A stretch of 10,820 bases of DNA from positions 1 through 10,820 of the forward strand of contig JAZQCI010000032.1 of NCBI GenBank assembly GCA_045546175.1. Direction: 5' to 3'. A program made the translations under genes and the position numbers. Origin of the DNA: CAG-791 sp045546175 (GTDB lineage Bacteria; Bacillota; Clostridia; Lachnospirales; Lachnospiraceae). Below the pieces are notes generated by a model that did no database searches, had not been told where the DNA came from, and saw only the letters and a list, made by a program, of their open reading frames with translations. Position 1 is the first letter of the stretch; each line of letters opens with the position of its first letter. This document shows, in pieces, positions 1 to 6,242 of the stretch.

Positions 1-14
1 TGATTGCCTTTTAG

Positions 15-683
15 TCAGAGCTGCCAGTCGATGGGCGTCTCTCCGTGCGCAGTTAAAAACTCATTGCACTCGCTGAAGTGCCTGCAGCCGAAAAATCCCC
101 GGTAAGCCGACAGCGGACTTGGGTGCGGTGCCTTCAGCACCAGGTGGGCCGGATTAGTCACCATAATGGCTTTGCTCTGAGCCGGCGTCCCCCACAGCAT
201 ATAGACAATGGGCCTGTCCTGCTCTTCCACCGCCCGGATGATCGCGTCCGTGAACTGCTCCCAGCCGTGTCCCTTGTGGGAATTTGCCTGGTGGGCGCGC
301 ACCGTCAGCACGGTGTTGAGGAGCAGTACGCCCTGCTCCGCCCATTTTGTCAGGCACCCGGTCTGCGGCATCCTGCATCCCACGTCGTCATGAAGTTCCC
401 TGAAAATATTGATCAGGGACGGCGGGATCTCCTTCTGGTCCTCCGGCACTGAAAAGCACAGCCCGTGGGCTTGGTGATAATTATGATAGGGATCCTGCCC
501 CAGGATCACTACTTTGACCTTTTTCAGCGGCGTCAGGTGCAGTGCGTTAAAGATCTGGTCCGCGGGAGGAAAGACCGTTCCGCTTCGATATTCTTTCTGT
601 ACGAATTGATATAAATCCCTGTAATAGGGTTTGGCGAATTCCGCCTTCACGGCAGGAAGCCAGTCTCCTGAGATCTGCGCCAT
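15..683 (-). CDS. ung: Uracil-DNA glycosylase (family 1 UDG)
   Basis: This enzyme removes uracil from DNA, starting base-excision repair in the cytoplasm. The 222-residue product is full length for family 1. It has the water-activating motif GQDPYH at residues 62-67 with the catalytic Asp at 64, and the uracil-recognising Asn at 123 in LLLNTVLTVRA. The DNA-intercalation loop HPSPLSAYRGFFG starts with His187. These positions coincide with the classical E. coli numbering (D64, N123, H187), so the protein looks intact and active. The start ATG at 683 has an AGGA four bases upstream and a GAGAGG slightly further away. The gene begins 14 nt after the pepD stop, so it is probably cotranscribed with pepD. 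No terminator can be judged because only 14 bases follow the stop. The identification is secure. Confidence 0.97.
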   Translation of the reverse strand: MAQISGDWLPAVKAEFAKPYYRDLYQFVQKEYRSGTVFPPADQIFNALHLTPLKKVKVVILGQDPYHNYHQAHGLCFSVPEDQKEIPPSLINIFRELHDDVGCRMPQTGCLTKWAEQGVLLLNTVLTVRAHQANSHKGHGWEQFTDAIIRAVEEQDRPIVYMLWGTPAQSKAIMVTNPAHLVLKAPHPSPLSAYRGFFGCRHFSECNEFLTAHGETPIDWQL

Positions 684-697
684 TTTCCTGTATCCTC

Positions 698-2335
698 TCA
701 GTCAAGATCTTCGGCGGGAACCGTTTCCTCCGGCTTCTCACCTGCTGAAGCCGCCTCAAGAAGTCTGCGCACAAAAGTCCATACTTTTTCTACAGAGGAG
801 ATCTTCATCCTCTCCTTCACGGTGTGAACGTTCTCCAGGTCGGGACCGGCGGAGATGCAGTCGAGCCCCTCCAGTTTTCCGGCCAGGATCCCGCATTCGA
901 GACCCGCGTGAATGATCTCCACGCCAGGGTCTTTTCCTGTGAGCTCCTTATAGGTGCTGACACACAGGTCCCGGAAGGGAGAGTCCTGCCTGTATTCCCA
1001 GGCCGGATAGGAGCTGCGCACCGCGGCTTCTCCTCCGAATCCCTTTGTCAGGCACAGCAGGCGGTCGCATAGACAGGACGCCTGGGAATTGACGCCGCTT
1101 CTCACCATGAACTCCAGCTTTACCCCTTCCTTGTCCGTGCGCAGGATTCCCAGATTCAGGGAAGTCTGCGGCATCTGACGGATCACAGGGCTCATATGGG
1201 TCACGCCGTTTGGAACGGACATAAGATACCCCAGGAGATTTCCTGTATTTTTCTTCGACGCCGCCTTCACGCCGTCAGCTTCTTCCCACTCGGCCTTCCA
1301 GGTCATTCCGGGGTCTGTGACCTTGTACTCCTGCTCCATTTCCTCCGCCAGGCCTCGGAAGAGCGCTTCCACTTTCTCCGCGTCCGCCGCATGAGGAAAA
1401 AGGACCGACGCCGCCGCATTAGTGGGGATCGCGTTGTCCGCGTCTCCGCCGCCGATCCGGATCAGCCGCATCGGATATTCTTCAAAGAGTCCGTAAAGCA
1501 TTCTCGCAAGCAGAACGTTCGCGTTGGCGCTTCCGATGTGGATCTCAGTACCGGAATGGCCGCCGCGAAGGCCGGATACCTTTACGTGAAGAACCTTTCC
1601 TCTTCTGGTCTTCCACCTCAGGGGCATCCTGCATACAACTTCCGCCCCTCCGGCGCAGCCGGCACAGAAGACCCCTTCGTCCTCGGAGTCAAGGTTGAGG
1701 AGTCTGCGGCTCTTAAGGCCGGACAGATCGATCGCAGACGCGCCGATCAGGCCGACTTCCTCGTCGGAAGTAAAGATGCATTCCAGGTAAGGGTGCGCCG
1801 CCGTTTCGTCTTCGAGAATTGCCAGCATGATCGCCACGGCGATCCCGTTGTCCGCGCCCAGCGTGGTGCCGTCGGCGCGCAGCCAGTCTCCGTCTTCGAC
1901 GATGGTGATCGGCTCCTGCAAGAGGTCGATCTCCTTGTCCGGCTCACTGGCCAGTACCATGTCAATATGTCCCTGCAGCGCGATCGGCTGCACGCTCTCG
2001 CAGCCTTCCGAAGCCTCCTTGGCGATGATCACATTGTTGGCCTCGTCCTGCACGTATGAGAGCCCTCTCTCCTGCGCGAAAGCTGCCAGATAGTCGCTGA
2101 TCGCCTTAGTGTGATGAGAACCGTGCGGTATTGCTGAAATCTGTCTGAAATAGTGAAATACGCGGGAAGGATCCGCTTTTACCATATCTTCTGCAGGCAC
2201 GGTCTCCTGCGGTTCAGCTGCCGCCTGCGCGGCTGCGGCTTCCCTGTTCACAGTTCCCTGCTTTCGCGCGCCGCGGCGCCCTTTTCTGATCGTTTTTCCC
2301 GTGTTCTTTTTGTTTTTGTTTCGGTATAACCCCAT
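698..2335 (-). CDS. pepD: Aminoacyl-histidine dipeptidase (PepD-like, M20 family) with N-terminal extension
   Basis: A cytoplasmic zinc metallopeptidase of family M20, expected to hydrolyse Xaa-His and other dipeptides. The 545-residue product shows the two-zinc site of the family: GHID (His123, Asp125), GADNG (Asp162), the catalytic pair in SDEEVG (Glu192-Glu193), NLDSE (Asp216), and a C-terminal HAGLECG (His476). The lid-domain motif RGGHSG is also present. The start is set at 2335 because an AGGAGGA lies five bases upstream of that ATG; an in-frame ATG eight codons earlier lacks this support. Compared with typical PepD (about 485 residues, by family knowledge), the first ~50 residues are extra. 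They consist of a Lys/Arg-rich segment, an Ala-rich segment, and PQETVPAED, which is nearly repeated as PEETVPAED at the C-terminus. The family call is sure, the exact dipeptide specificity is not. It is followed by ung after 14 nt. Confidence 0.9.
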   Translation of the reverse strand: MGLYRNKNKKNTGKTIRKGRRGARKQGTVNREAAAAQAAAEPQETVPAEDMVKADPSRVFHYFRQISAIPHGSHHTKAISDYLAAFAQERGLSYVQDEANNVIIAKEASEGCESVQPIALQGHIDMVLASEPDKEIDLLQEPITIVEDGDWLRADGTTLGADNGIAVAIMLAILEDETAAHPYLECIFTSDEEVGLIGASAIDLSGLKSRRLLNLDSEDEGVFCAGCAGGAEVVCRMPLRWKTRRGKVLHVKVSGLRGGHSGTEIHIGSANANVLLARMLYGLFEEYPMRLIRIGGGDADNAIPTNAAASVLFPHAADAEKVEALFRGLAEEMEQEYKVTDPGMTWKAEWEEADGVKAASKKNTGNLLGYLMSVPNGVTHMSPVIRQMPQTSLNLGILRTDKEGVKLEFMVRSGVNSQASCLCDRLLCLTKGFGGEAAVRSSYPAWEYRQDSPFRDLCVSTYKELTGKDPGVEIIHAGLECGILAGKLEGLDCISAGPDLENVHTVKERMKISSVEKVWTFVRRLLEAASAGEKPEETVPAEDLD

Positions 2336-2340
2336 TGTTA

Positions 2341-2347
2341 TCCTCCT
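2341..2347 (-). promoter_or_regulatory. Strong ribosome binding site deciding the pepD start
   Basis: The minus strand reads AGGAGGA here, five bases before the ATG at 2335. This is a near-perfect Shine-Dalgarno at good spacing. It supports translation of the unusual basic N-terminal extension of PepD, rather than initiation at the later Met51 just ahead of the conserved domain, where only a weak AGAAG is seen. Confidence 0.8.
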
Positions 2348-2363
2348 GCTACCACTCATTCAA

Positions 2364-2380
2364 GGCTCGCAGAGCGAGCC
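2364..2380. repeat. Perfect 7-bp hairpin in the pepD leader
   Basis: GGCTCGC (2364-2370) and GCGAGCC (2374-2380) are perfectly complementary with a 3-nt loop. On the minus strand the hairpin would form in the pepD mRNA leader, about 17 nt upstream of the AGGAGGA Shine-Dalgarno, which it leaves exposed. It has no following T-tract, so it is not a normal terminator. It may be a leader structure or part of a larger dispersed repeat together with the inverted repeats just beyond it. Confidence 0.7.
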
Positions 2381-2387
2381 GCTGCGC

Positions 2388-2432
2388 CGCGTGCGAGTTG
2401 CCGGTAAGGCAACATCTTCCTCTTCGCACGCG
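2388..2432. repeat. Two-storey inverted repeat in the hisF-pepD gap
   Basis: An outer 9-bp perfect pairing, CGCGTGCGA (2388-2396) with TCGCACGCG (2424-2432), encloses an inner 6-bp perfect hairpin, GTTGCC (2397-2402) with GGCAAC (2408-2413). The inner helix stacks directly on the outer one on one side, leaving a 10-nt purine-rich bulge (AGAGGAAGAT on the minus strand) on the other. This organised shape is more than expected by chance in 45 bases. I do not recognise a known riboswitch or RNA family. It may be a structured leader of pepD mRNA or a dispersed intergenic repeat. Confidence 0.65.
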
Positions 2433-2443
2433 TGTGCATCAAT

Positions 2444-2479
2444 TTAACTCAGTGTGGGATTGTATCCCACCTGAGTTAA
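2444..2479 (-). terminator. Long 16-bp hairpin overlapping the hisF stop (terminator-like)
   Basis: The two arms pair over 16 bp with one bulged base (2453) and a 3-nt loop (2461-2463). The inner arm is GTGGGAT/ATCCCAC and the outer arm TTAACTCAG/CTGAGTTAA. On the minus strand it sits at the very end of hisF and includes the hisF TAA stop (2478-2476). Only a weak A/T stretch (TTAAATTGATG) follows instead of a T-run. It is therefore a poor intrinsic terminator and may instead act as a transcript-end stabiliser, a partial terminator, or one end of a repeat element. A ribosome stopping at hisF would cover its 5' arm. Confidence 0.55.
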
Positions 2480-3237
2480 TTTCTTACGGGTATTCCTCTG
2501 CCTGCAAGATATTCCTTAACTTCCCGGATCTCCAGTTCCTTGTAGTGGAAAAGGGAAGCCGCGAGAGCCGCCTCTGCGCCGCCCTCTGTCAAAGCATCGT
2601 AAAAATGCTCCAGTTTCCCCGCTCCGCCGGAAGCGATCACAGGAATCGACAGGCGCTGTGAAATCGCCCTGGTCAGTTCCAGATCATAACCGGCTTTTGT
2701 GCCGTCGCAGTCCATGCTGGTCAGAAGGATTTCTCCTGCGCCCAGCTCCTGGGCCTTCACGGCCCACTCCACGGCGTCGATTCCCGTGTCGATCCGGCCG
2801 CCGCTCCTGTAAACAGTCCAGCCAGTGCCCTCTTTCCTTCTTCTGGCGTCTATGGCGACGACCACGCACTGGCTGCCGAAGCGCTCCGCCCCCTCCGAGA
2901 TCAGTTCGGGTCGGAGAAGAGCCGCCGAGTTGATCGAGACCTTGTCGGCCCCCTCTCTCAGGATTGCCTTCATGTCATCGACTGTCCGGATCCCGCCGCC
3001 GACCGTAAAGGGAATGAATACCCGCTCCGCCACGCGGCGCACCATGTCGGCGACCGTCTTTCTGGCGTCACTGGTCGCCGTGATATCCAGGAATACCAGC
3101 TCATCGGCCCCCAGTTTGGAGTAAGCTTCTCCGGTCTCCACGGGATCCCCCGCGTCCCGCAGCTGCACGAAATTGATTCCCTTTACAACGCGCCCGTCTT
3201 TGACGTCCAGGCAGGGAATGATTCTCTTAGTGAGCAT
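2476..3237 (-). CDS. hisF: Imidazole glycerol phosphate synthase, cyclase subunit
   Basis: HisF takes ammonia produced by HisH and the intermediate PRFAR. It forms imidazole glycerol phosphate, which continues to histidine, and AICAR, which feeds purine synthesis. The 253-residue product is full length for this (beta/alpha)8 barrel. It has the catalytic Asp11 in IIPCLDVKDGRVVKG and Asp130 in VVVAIDARR. The phosphate-binding motifs TVGGGIR (about residues 78-84) and IASGGAG near the C-terminal half are also present. The start at 3237 has AAAGGAG five bases upstream. It lies 44 bp downstream of its partner hisH, and the two products form one heterodimer. No other his gene is visible in the window, so the rest of the pathway must be encoded elsewhere or be absent. 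Identification is very secure. Confidence 0.97.
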   Translation of the reverse strand: MLTKRIIPCLDVKDGRVVKGINFVQLRDAGDPVETGEAYSKLGADELVFLDITATSDARKTVADMVRRVAERVFIPFTVGGGIRTVDDMKAILREGADKVSINSAALLRPELISEGAERFGSQCVVVAIDARRRKEGTGWTVYRSGGRIDTGIDAVEWAVKAQELGAGEILLTSMDCDGTKAGYDLELTRAISQRLSIPVIASGGAGKLEHFYDALTEGGAEAALAASLFHYKELEIREVKEYLAGRGIPVRN

Positions 3238-3254
3238 TTACACTCCTTTCTGTC

Positions 3255-3270
3255 AGGCGCTTGCGCGCCT
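3255..3270. repeat. Short hairpin between hisH and hisF
   Basis: AGGCGC (3255-3260) and GCGCCT (3265-3270) pair perfectly around a 4-nt loop in the 44-bp gap between hisH and hisF. No T-run follows on the minus strand, and the hisF Shine-Dalgarno lies just downstream. It could tune the expression ratio of the two subunits, or simply be a GC-rich chance palindrome. Confidence 0.4.
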
Positions 3271-3281
3271 CTCCTGCACCT

Positions 3282-3887
3282 TCAGATCGCAAGGAAGTTC
3301 CCCAGGATCTTCATGCCGACAGATTCACTCTTCTCCGGGTGAAACTGACAGGCGAAAACATTGCCGCTCTCCACCGACGCGTCGATCTTTACGCCGTACT
3401 GCGCAGTTCCCGTCACGATCGAAGGATCCTGTGCCCGCAGGTAGTAGGAGTGGACAAAATATACAAACGCCCCTTCGGGGATCCCCTCGAACAGCCTCCC
3501 CGGGTTGGGAAATCGCAGGTCATTCCAGCCGATCTGCGGCACTTTCCTTCCCTCTCCGTCCGGGATTCTCAGAATATGTCCGTCAAGGATACCGAGTCCT
3601 TCCACCCCGGGGCTCTCCTCGCTGCTCTCAAACAGAAGCTGCAGTCCCAGGCAGATACCGAGCAGCGGGATCTGTCTCTCCACAACCTCTTGGAGCGTCT
3701 CGTCCAGCCCGTATTTCTTAAGCCGTCCCATGGCGTCTCCGAAAGCTCCCACTCCCGGCAGAATCACATGGTCGGCGGACAGGATCTGCTCACGATCTCT
3801 GGTCAGCAGAGCCTCATGTCCCAGGTAACGGACTGCGTTTTCAACGCTCTTTATGTTGCCGGCGCCATAATCGATGATCGCTACCAT
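3282..3887 (-). CDS. hisH: Imidazole glycerol phosphate synthase, glutaminase subunit
   Basis: HisH is a class I glutamine amidotransferase that hydrolyses glutamine and channels ammonia to HisF. The 201-residue product has the N-terminal signature IIDYGAGN (residues 4-11), the oxyanion-strand motif LPGVGAF (43-49), and the nucleophile Cys79 in GICLGLQ. The remaining triad residues are His183 and Glu185 in QFHPEKS. The length is normal and every catalytic element is present. The ATG at 3887 overlaps the stop of the sensor kinase gene by one base (TAATG). An AAGGA lies just ahead, so translation is probably coupled to the kinase gene. hisF follows after 44 bp. The unexpected feature is the upstream partner, not the enzyme. 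Confidence 0.97.
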   Translation of the reverse strand: MVAIIDYGAGNIKSVENAVRYLGHEALLTRDREQILSADHVILPGVGAFGDAMGRLKKYGLDETLQEVVERQIPLLGICLGLQLLFESSEESPGVEGLGILDGHILRIPDGEGRKVPQIGWNDLRFPNPGRLFEGIPEGAFVYFVHSYYLRAQDPSIVTGTAQYGVKIDASVESGNVFACQFHPEKSESVGMKILGNFLAI

Positions 3888-5461
3888 TATTCCTTATTCC
3901 TCTCTGCCGGGACGCTCCTCTGAGCGCCGTCGGCCTCCAGCTCAAACCAGAAGGATACGCCGTTGTCATAGTTGATCATGCCGTATTTCTGGTGCATCTG
4001 CTCCATGATCGCCTTGACGACGGAAAGGCCCACGCCCGATCCGCCGTATTCTCTTGTCCTTGCCTTGTCGACCTTATAGAATTTCTCCCAGATATGGGGC
4101 ACCGCATCCTCGGGGATCGGTTTTCCGGTATTGAAGACAACGACTCGAACACAATTCTGATTCTCTTCAAAATGAATGTCAATCACTTTTTCTCCTTCGC
4201 AGTGGTTCACTGCGTTGGAAAAGTAATTGATGAACACCTCTTCCGTCCAGAATTCATCGGCCCAGACGTAGAGAGGCGGGCGGTTTTCGAAATTTACCCG
4301 GATTTTCTTCTGCCGGGCAAGCATTTCCGCGTTATGCAGGCATCCCCTCACAAAGCCCACGATATCAAAGCGGACCATTGTGAACTGCGCGTCGCCGAAT
4401 TCGAGCTGATTGAGGGAGAGGAGCCTGGCGACGAGTCTGTTCATCTTATCCGCTTCATCGGAGATCACTTCTGTATAGAACTTCATGCTCTCGGGGTCGT
4501 CCGCGATCCCTTCCGACAGCCCCTCCGCATATCCCTTGATCAGGGCAAGCGGCGTCTTGAGCTCATGGGTGACGCCCGAAAGGAATTCCTGCCGCATCTC
4601 CTCGGCCTTTTCTTTCCTCTCGATGTCTTCCCGAAGTTCATTGTTGGCCGTCTTGAGTTCGGAGATCGTTCTCTCCAGGATCTCCGACAGCTCGTTGATA
4701 TTTTGGCCCAGCTGCGCGATCTCCGTCCGGCTGTTCCCCTTATATTTAGCGCTGAAGTCCAGCTTTTTCATCCTCTCGGAAATCTCCGTCAGTTCCCGGA
4801 TCGGCTGTGTGAGTTTTCCGGCCAGAAAGAGTGCGAAGAGCGCTCCGACCAGAGAGATTGCGATGCCGATGTACCCCATGAACCTGTTGGCGATCCTGGA
4901 GCTGTTGTGGATACTCTCGAGGAAGGTGCTCAGGAGGCAGAAACTCCCGTCGTCCAGAACGCCGTAGAGTTCCATGATCTGCTGCCCCATGCGCGTGTCA
5001 TAGATTATGGAAACCCGGTAATCGGCCTTCTCTTCAAGGACGCGATCCTCGTAATAGCGGTTCTTTACGCTGTCCTTCTCTTCCATGGACGGCGTCTGCC
5101 CGAACATGTTGTCCCACATTCTCCGGACCATGGCCGAGCTGTCGGAGGTGTGGAGCTTGATGGTCGTGCTTCCCTCGTCCATGACTATGAGATTCACGTT
5201 CTCTTTTCCCGCGATCTTCATCACCTCTTCATCGAACTCGTCCGAGTCGATGGAATTATTATTGACCGCCTCATTCACAGCGTAGTAGATCTGTGTCAGG
5301 GCGATCCTCTTCTCCCTGATATAATAGCGCTCCAGAAAAGTGTTGTTGATGATCCAGCAGGCTCCGATCGCTCCCAGCATGAGGAAAAAGAAAATGAGCG
5401 TAAACTGAATCCTGATGGAATATCTCTGACCTGTGGAGCTGCACCGCGTCTGTTCCGCCAT
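3887..5461 (-). CDS. Membrane sensor histidine kinase (HAMP-HisKA-HATPase)
   Basis: This 524-residue kinase has a short cytoplasmic N-terminus and a first membrane helix around residues 20-40. An external sensor segment of about 150 residues (41-192) follows, then a second helix around 193-215. HAMP comes next (about 216-268), then a coiled linker, HisKA with the phosphorylated His299 in THELKTP, and a HATPase domain. That domain shows the N-box Asn416, the G1-like FNTGKPIP at 443-450, the F-box EKFYK at 459-463 and the G2 GGSGVGLS at 473-480. G1 has NTG instead of the usual DNG, which I believe is common in VanS-like kinases. The external domain has no motif I recognise, so the signal is unknown. 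Its ATG follows the regulator stop without a gap (TAAATG), with GGAGG five bases upstream, so the adjacent regulator is the likely partner. Its own stop overlaps the hisH start. Confidence 0.93.
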   Translation of the reverse strand: MAEQTRCSSTGQRYSIRIQFTLIFFFLMLGAIGACWIINNTFLERYYIREKRIALTQIYYAVNEAVNNNSIDSDEFDEEVMKIAGKENVNLIVMDEGSTTIKLHTSDSSAMVRRMWDNMFGQTPSMEEKDSVKNRYYEDRVLEEKADYRVSIIYDTRMGQQIMELYGVLDDGSFCLLSTFLESIHNSSRIANRFMGYIGIAISLVGALFALFLAGKLTQPIRELTEISERMKKLDFSAKYKGNSRTEIAQLGQNINELSEILERTISELKTANNELREDIERKEKAEEMRQEFLSGVTHELKTPLALIKGYAEGLSEGIADDPESMKFYTEVISDEADKMNRLVARLLSLNQLEFGDAQFTMVRFDIVGFVRGCLHNAEMLARQKKIRVNFENRPPLYVWADEFWTEEVFINYFSNAVNHCEGEKVIDIHFEENQNCVRVVVFNTGKPIPEDAVPHIWEKFYKVDKARTREYGGSGVGLSVVKAIMEQMHQKYGMINYDNGVSFWFELEADGAQRSVPAERNKE

Positions 5462-6136
5462 TTACGCCTCCAGTTTATACCCCATGCCCCAGATCGTCTT
5501 GATCAGCTCTCCTTTCGGGCCCAGTTTGCTCCTGAGTTTCTTGACATGGGTGTCAATAGTCCTTGCGTCGCCGTAGTAGTCGTAATTCCACACATGATTG
5601 AGGATCTTTTCCCTGGAGAGGGCGATCCCGTTGTTTTCCATGAAATACTCGAGCAGTTCGAATTCCTTGAAACTCAGTTCGATCGGCTGTCCGTCGATCG
5701 TCACCTGGTGTGCCGATTTATCCAGGACAATGCCGCTCAGCTCGATCCTGTCATTTTCCTCCTTGCCGGCGGTTCTCCGAAGAATGGCGCCCACTCTTGC
5801 CACAAGCGTGCGCGGGCTGAAAGGTTTGGTCACATATTCGTCGACGCCCAGGTCAAAGCCGCGCAGTTCGTCCTTTTCGTCGGAGCGGGCCGTCAGCATG
5901 ATCACGGGAACCTGAGAGGATTCGCGCACCTCGCGCAGGACCTGCCAGCCGTCCATCCCGGGCATCATGACGTCAAGGATTATGAGGGCGATGTCTTTGC
6001 TCTCGTAAAACAGGTCCATGGCTTTCTCGCCGTCCTGTGCCTCAAGGACTTCGTAGCCCTCTCTGACCAGGAAGTCCCCGACCAGTTTGCGCATTCTCGA
6101 CTCATCGTCAACCACAAGAATCTTCTGTGCTGCCAT
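5462..6136 (-). CDS. OmpR/PhoB-family response regulator
   Basis: A DNA-binding response regulator of 224 residues. The receiver domain (about 1-120) has the acidic pair Asp10-Asp11, the phosphorylated Asp55 in IILDVMMPG, Thr82 in MLTAR and Lys104 in YVTKPF. The C-terminal winged-helix domain (about 130-224) includes the LSFKEFELLEYF segment, the recognition-helix region ARTIDTHVKKLRSKLG, and the closing wing WGMGYKL. All phosphotransfer residues are present, so it should respond to the kinase encoded immediately downstream. The start at 6136 follows a GGAAAGGA about nine bases upstream. The gene begins after the glgX terminator, so a promoter is expected in the short gap, but none is obvious. 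The target genes cannot be told from the sequence. Linkage suggests hisH-hisF are at least coexpressed with it. Confidence 0.95.
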   Translation of the reverse strand: MAAQKILVVDDESRMRKLVGDFLVREGYEVLEAQDGEKAMDLFYESKDIALIILDVMMPGMDGWQVLREVRESSQVPVIMLTARSDEKDELRGFDLGVDEYVTKPFSPRTLVARVGAILRRTAGKEENDRIELSGIVLDKSAHQVTIDGQPIELSFKEFELLEYFMENNGIALSREKILNHVWNYDYYGDARTIDTHVKKLRSKLGPKGELIKTIWGMGYKLEA

Positions 6137-6170
6137 TTGTTAAATCCTTTCCTTCTTTCCTCAGAAACAG

Positions 6171-6207
6171 TAAAAACCCCGCAAAACGGACCGGCCATCT
6201 GCGGGGT
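6171..6207 (-). terminator. Intrinsic terminator behind the glycogen debranching gene
   Basis: On the minus strand ACCCCGCA (6207-6200) pairs perfectly with TGCGGGGT (6183-6176), with a 16-nt loop and then a run of T's (6176-6172). This is a classical rho-independent terminator, 35 bases after the glgX stop. It separates glgX from the regulator gene whose ATG lies about 35 bases further on. Confidence 0.82.
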
Positions 6208-6242
6208 GTTGCATCTTAATATGAGACCGGAGCGGCTTATCC

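Noticed and set aside
1196..2059. A 287-codon plus-strand open frame opposite pepD.
   Set aside because: Antisense register shadow of pepD with low-quality composition. The pepD metal ligands are all encoded on the minus strand over this stretch.
4109..4135. Atypical G1 box (NTG rather than DNG) in the kinase, considered as a sign of a dead ATPase.
   Set aside because: The N-box Asn, F-box and G2 glycines are intact, and NTG/NKG variants occur in the VanS-like kinase group, so loss of function is not supported.
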